Assembly (NCBI RefSeq): GCF_000620145.1
Contig: NZ_JHVM01000014.1
Location: 40,422-104,421 of the forward strand
Direction: 5' to 3'
Length of the DNA stretch: 64,000 bases
Source of the DNA: Deefgea rivuli DSM 18356
GTDB taxonomy: Bacteria; Pseudomonadota; Gammaproteobacteria; Burkholderiales; Chitinibacteraceae
The notes below the pieces were generated by a model. The model saw only the letters and a program-made list of their open reading frames with translations. It ran no database searches and was not told the origin of the DNA. Below are positions 61,875 to 64,000 of the stretch, piece after piece. A program made the translations under genes and the position numbers. Position 1 is the stretch's first letter. Every line of letters starts with the position of its first letter.

Positions 61875-63629
61875 TTAGCATTGTGGAAAACGCAAAGCCT
61901 GTGGATAAGGGAAAAAGTCTTCAATAATGCCGTTTTTTATCCGCATTTTGGTGTCTTGCCAAAACTTGGGGGTGAGTAAATCGGCGTGATATTGATGAAA
62001 CGCGGCTTTCACATCAGCTCGCGCCAATAGAAAACTACCAAATTCCTCGGGATAAACTTCGTTTTTATTACCGCTAAACCAAGTCTCACCGCTCATTTCA
62101 AATTCAGGTGTCGGGGGTGGCGGAATTCGGCGGAAATCGCAATCGGTCATATATTCAATTTCATCATAATCATAAAACACCACGCGCCCAGCACGCGTCA
62201 CGCCAAAATTCTTGAATAGCATATCGCCAGGAAAAATATTGGCAATTGCCAATTCGCGCAGCGCATTACCATAATCGCGAATCACCGCATTCACGTCTTC
62301 GCCACGGCGATGCTCAATAAACAGATTCAGCGGTTTCATCCGGCATTCGATATACATATGCCGAAACACCACTGTATCGCCATCAACTTCAACAATCGAC
62401 GGTGCCAATAATTGCATTTCGGCCAGTAATTCAGCATCGAAACGCGCCAATGGCAATGCAACATCCGAAAACTCTAAAGAATCGGCCATACGACCAACCC
62501 GATCATGGGTTTTCACCAACAGATATTTCGCCATTACGGTGGCGCGATCCACTTCTTTCGGCGGCGCAAAAACATCTTTAATGATTTTAAATACAAAAGG
62601 AAATGAAGGCAGCGTGAAAACAATCATCACCATCCCTTTCGTACCGGGAGCGCTAACAAAGGGATCTGAAGAATGGCGCAAATGATGAAATAGCTCGCGG
62701 TAAAACATCGTTTTACCTTGTTTACCCAAGCCCAACATCGTATACAACTCAGCACGCGATTTATCTGGAATTAAATCATGTAGGAATTGCACATAAGCCG
62801 AAGGCACTTCCATATCGACGAGGAAATAGGCGCGCGATAGCGAAAATAATTGCCGAATATGCACCATTTTAAACAGTGCCGCATCCACATAGAGCTGTGC
62901 CGCATCATTGCGATATAAAGGAATCGCAAACGGGATTTCAATATCGCCGTGTGTTGCCTTACCAATAATATAAGCCGCTTTATTGCGATAAAATGGCGAT
63001 GCCAAAATTTGAATTTGCGAATTAAATTCAGGGACTAATTTCTTAGCTAAATGCCGACGCAGCACTGCCAAAATTCGTGCGACATCCCTATCTAAATCCA
63101 CAAAAGACAAAGCCCAATTAAAATCACGTAAGATTTTTTTTAAAGTCGCAGCTAAGCCTAAATTATTCACATAATAACTACGGAAAGTGGCTTCGGTTTC
63201 TTCAATATATTCGGTAGAAACCGCAGGGCGATAAAAAATAAAATCGTTATGGAAATAAGTGCGGTGCAAAATTCGGCAACAAACCGAATTAAAAAAAGTT
63301 TCTGCCAATTCAATTTGCTGATGCTTAAATAACAAAGCAATATATTGCTGTTTCACCGCCAACCAAGCTTGATCGGATAAGGTTTCAGCGGCGAATTCTT
63401 TTTTTAGTCGTTCAACGCTTTCTAAAACCCGTGCATCATAAAAAGCAATTCGATTTCTCACACCATCACGCTGCGCTAACACATCACCCGCTTCAAAATT
63501 GAGCTTCGCGGCGCTGCTAGCAATGCGAAATAATGCATAGTGATGATTAAATCCTTCCAGCAAGGCCTGCGCAATTGCAGCTGCGCACAATGTGTCATCA
63601 GAAGAAATCAATGGGGAAACGGCATTCAT
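61875..63629 (-). CDS. aceK: Isocitrate dehydrogenase kinase/phosphatase
   Basis: A 584-residue bifunctional enzyme (E. coli AceK: about 578) that phosphorylates and dephosphorylates isocitrate dehydrogenase and so diverts isocitrate into the glyoxylate bypass. Motifs: N-terminal ALLEGFNHHYALFRIASSAA; the ATP site APGTKGMVMIVFTLPS with FVFKIIKDVFAPPKEV; and the C-terminal MYIECRMKPLNLF, GDMLFKNFGVTRAGRVVFYD and YDEIEYMTDCDFRRIP. Not in an operon with aceA/aceB here. It implies growth on acetate or fatty acids. Confidence 0.96.
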   Translation of the reverse strand: MNAVSPLISSDDTLCAAAIAQALLEGFNHHYALFRIASSAAKLNFEAGDVLAQRDGVRNRIAFYDARVLESVERLKKEFAAETLSDQAWLAVKQQYIALLFKHQQIELAETFFNSVCCRILHRTYFHNDFIFYRPAVSTEYIEETEATFRSYYVNNLGLAATLKKILRDFNWALSFVDLDRDVARILAVLRRHLAKKLVPEFNSQIQILASPFYRNKAAYIIGKATHGDIEIPFAIPLYRNDAAQLYVDAALFKMVHIRQLFSLSRAYFLVDMEVPSAYVQFLHDLIPDKSRAELYTMLGLGKQGKTMFYRELFHHLRHSSDPFVSAPGTKGMVMIVFTLPSFPFVFKIIKDVFAPPKEVDRATVMAKYLLVKTHDRVGRMADSLEFSDVALPLARFDAELLAEMQLLAPSIVEVDGDTVVFRHMYIECRMKPLNLFIEHRRGEDVNAVIRDYGNALRELAIANIFPGDMLFKNFGVTRAGRVVFYDYDEIEYMTDCDFRRIPPPPTPEFEMSGETWFSGNKNEVYPEEFGSFLLARADVKAAFHQYHADLLTPKFWQDTKMRIKNGIIEDFFPYPQALRFPQC

Positions 63630-63720
63630 ATTGGCACCGATGAAGAAAGAGTCGCTTCATTCTAGGCAATATTCAACCATGCTGCGCTACAGCATTACTC
63701 GTACTTTCTCGCGGACAGCA

Positions 63721-63751
63721 AAAAGCCCGACTCTTTCGAATCGGGCTTCTT
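63721..63751 (-). terminator. Terminator of the rRNA operon
   Basis: Minus strand: AAGCCCGA-TTCGAAAGAG-TCGGGCTTTT, about 13 bases after the 5S gene. Confidence 0.85.
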
Positions 63752-63763
63752 ACTTAAAGGGGA

Positions 63764-63878
63764 GTCTGGCAATGACCTACTTTCACACGGGCAATCCGCA
63801 CTATCATCGGCGCTGAGGTGTTTCACTGTCCTGTTCGGGATGGGAAGGAGTGGGACCACCTCGCTATGGTCGCCAGAC
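63764..63878 (-). rRNA. rrf: 5S ribosomal RNA
   Basis: The complement begins GTCTGGCGACCATAGCGAGG and contains GGTCCCACTCCTTCCCATCC, CGAACAGGACAGTG, and CGGATTGCCCGTGTGAAAGT; TCTGGC/GCCAGA close helix I. Boundaries are accurate to a few bases. Confidence 0.92.
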
Positions 63879-64000
63879 AAAAACTTGTCTGATGCAGTGA
63901 GTCTCCTCACCACACGAGAGTTATCGCATTCTGCTTTTCGCTCGATTTAAACATTTTCATGTCTCATCTCCGCAATCAGCCTACAGCGCTAACTCGAATT
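63879..64000 (-). other. 23S-5S internal spacer of an rRNA operon
   Basis: On the minus strand this lies directly upstream of 5S rRNA. It carries no ORF, and the 23S 3' end is beyond the window edge. Confidence 0.7.

Overview
The window looks like the chromosome of a free-living, chemotactic, mid-GC betaproteobacterium of the order Neisseriales, most plausibly a Chitinibacter/Deefgea-like member of the Chitinibacteraceae. This placement is inferred from protein style and gene content (many chemoreceptors, a lyase with a chitin-binding domain, an anaerobic dicarboxylate carrier, a BdlA-like PAS receptor, AceK, and a 5S rRNA at the right edge); no database search was possible. No prophage, CRISPR array, transposase gene, secondary-metabolite cluster or complete defence system is visible. 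Layout: 1-5.9 kb holds the 5' part of a DAHP synthase gene, an azoR/LysR divergent pair, two small exported proteins, a Dcu-type C4-dicarboxylate carrier and a chromosomal class D beta-lactamase. 6-18 kb is a signalling region: a soluble four-PAS chemoreceptor, a transmembrane chemoreceptor, a long Sel1-repeat protein, a GGDEF enzyme co-transcribed with a degenerate EAL/HDOD protein, an OmpA-like lipoprotein and a CHASE-GGDEF enzyme. 18-34 kb is mostly metabolism and transport: a TerB/DUF697 protein, a methyltransferase, two solute-binding proteins, cytoplasmic alpha-amylase, an MdaB-type quinone reductase, an SbtA/SbtB-like bicarbonate pair, small exported proteins, a MocR regulator with a divergent flavin-binding protein, a class V aminotransferase and a secreted alpha/beta hydrolase. 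35-48 kb carries another chemoreceptor, a soluble TPR-GAF histidine kinase divergent from a secreted PL14-like polysaccharide lyase, ppiC, tRNA-Gln, a TonB gene abutting a small Cys-rich gene, a SleB-like hydrolase and two related exotic proteins with Ca-binding-like features. 48-60 kb has a further chemoreceptor, a QseBC/PmrAB-like two-component operon with a PmrA-type box, an OmpV/MipA porin-like protein, a serine-hydrolase fold lacking its catalytic serine, TraB/GumN, a patatin-like protein lacking its catalytic serine, and a TauE/SafE exporter. 60-64 kb ends with an aspartoacylase-family enzyme, aceK and the 3' end of an rRNA operon (5S rRNA and terminator, read leftwards). The most striking non-coding signal is a family of about fourteen dispersed palindromes, each roughly 45-53 bp, with conserved GGTAT/ATACC ends, an AT-rich TTAAT-like centre and inner arms that differ between copies yet stay complementary. 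They sit just behind, or even overlapping, stop codons. A second signal is a non-autonomous element (about 232 bp) with terminal inverted repeats, flanked by an 11-bp direct repeat, inserted exactly at the end of the alpha/beta hydrolase gene. Working together, the receptors, cyclic-di-GMP enzymes and two-component systems describe an environmental bacterium tuned to switch between swimming and attached growth on polymers; this is inference from gene content.
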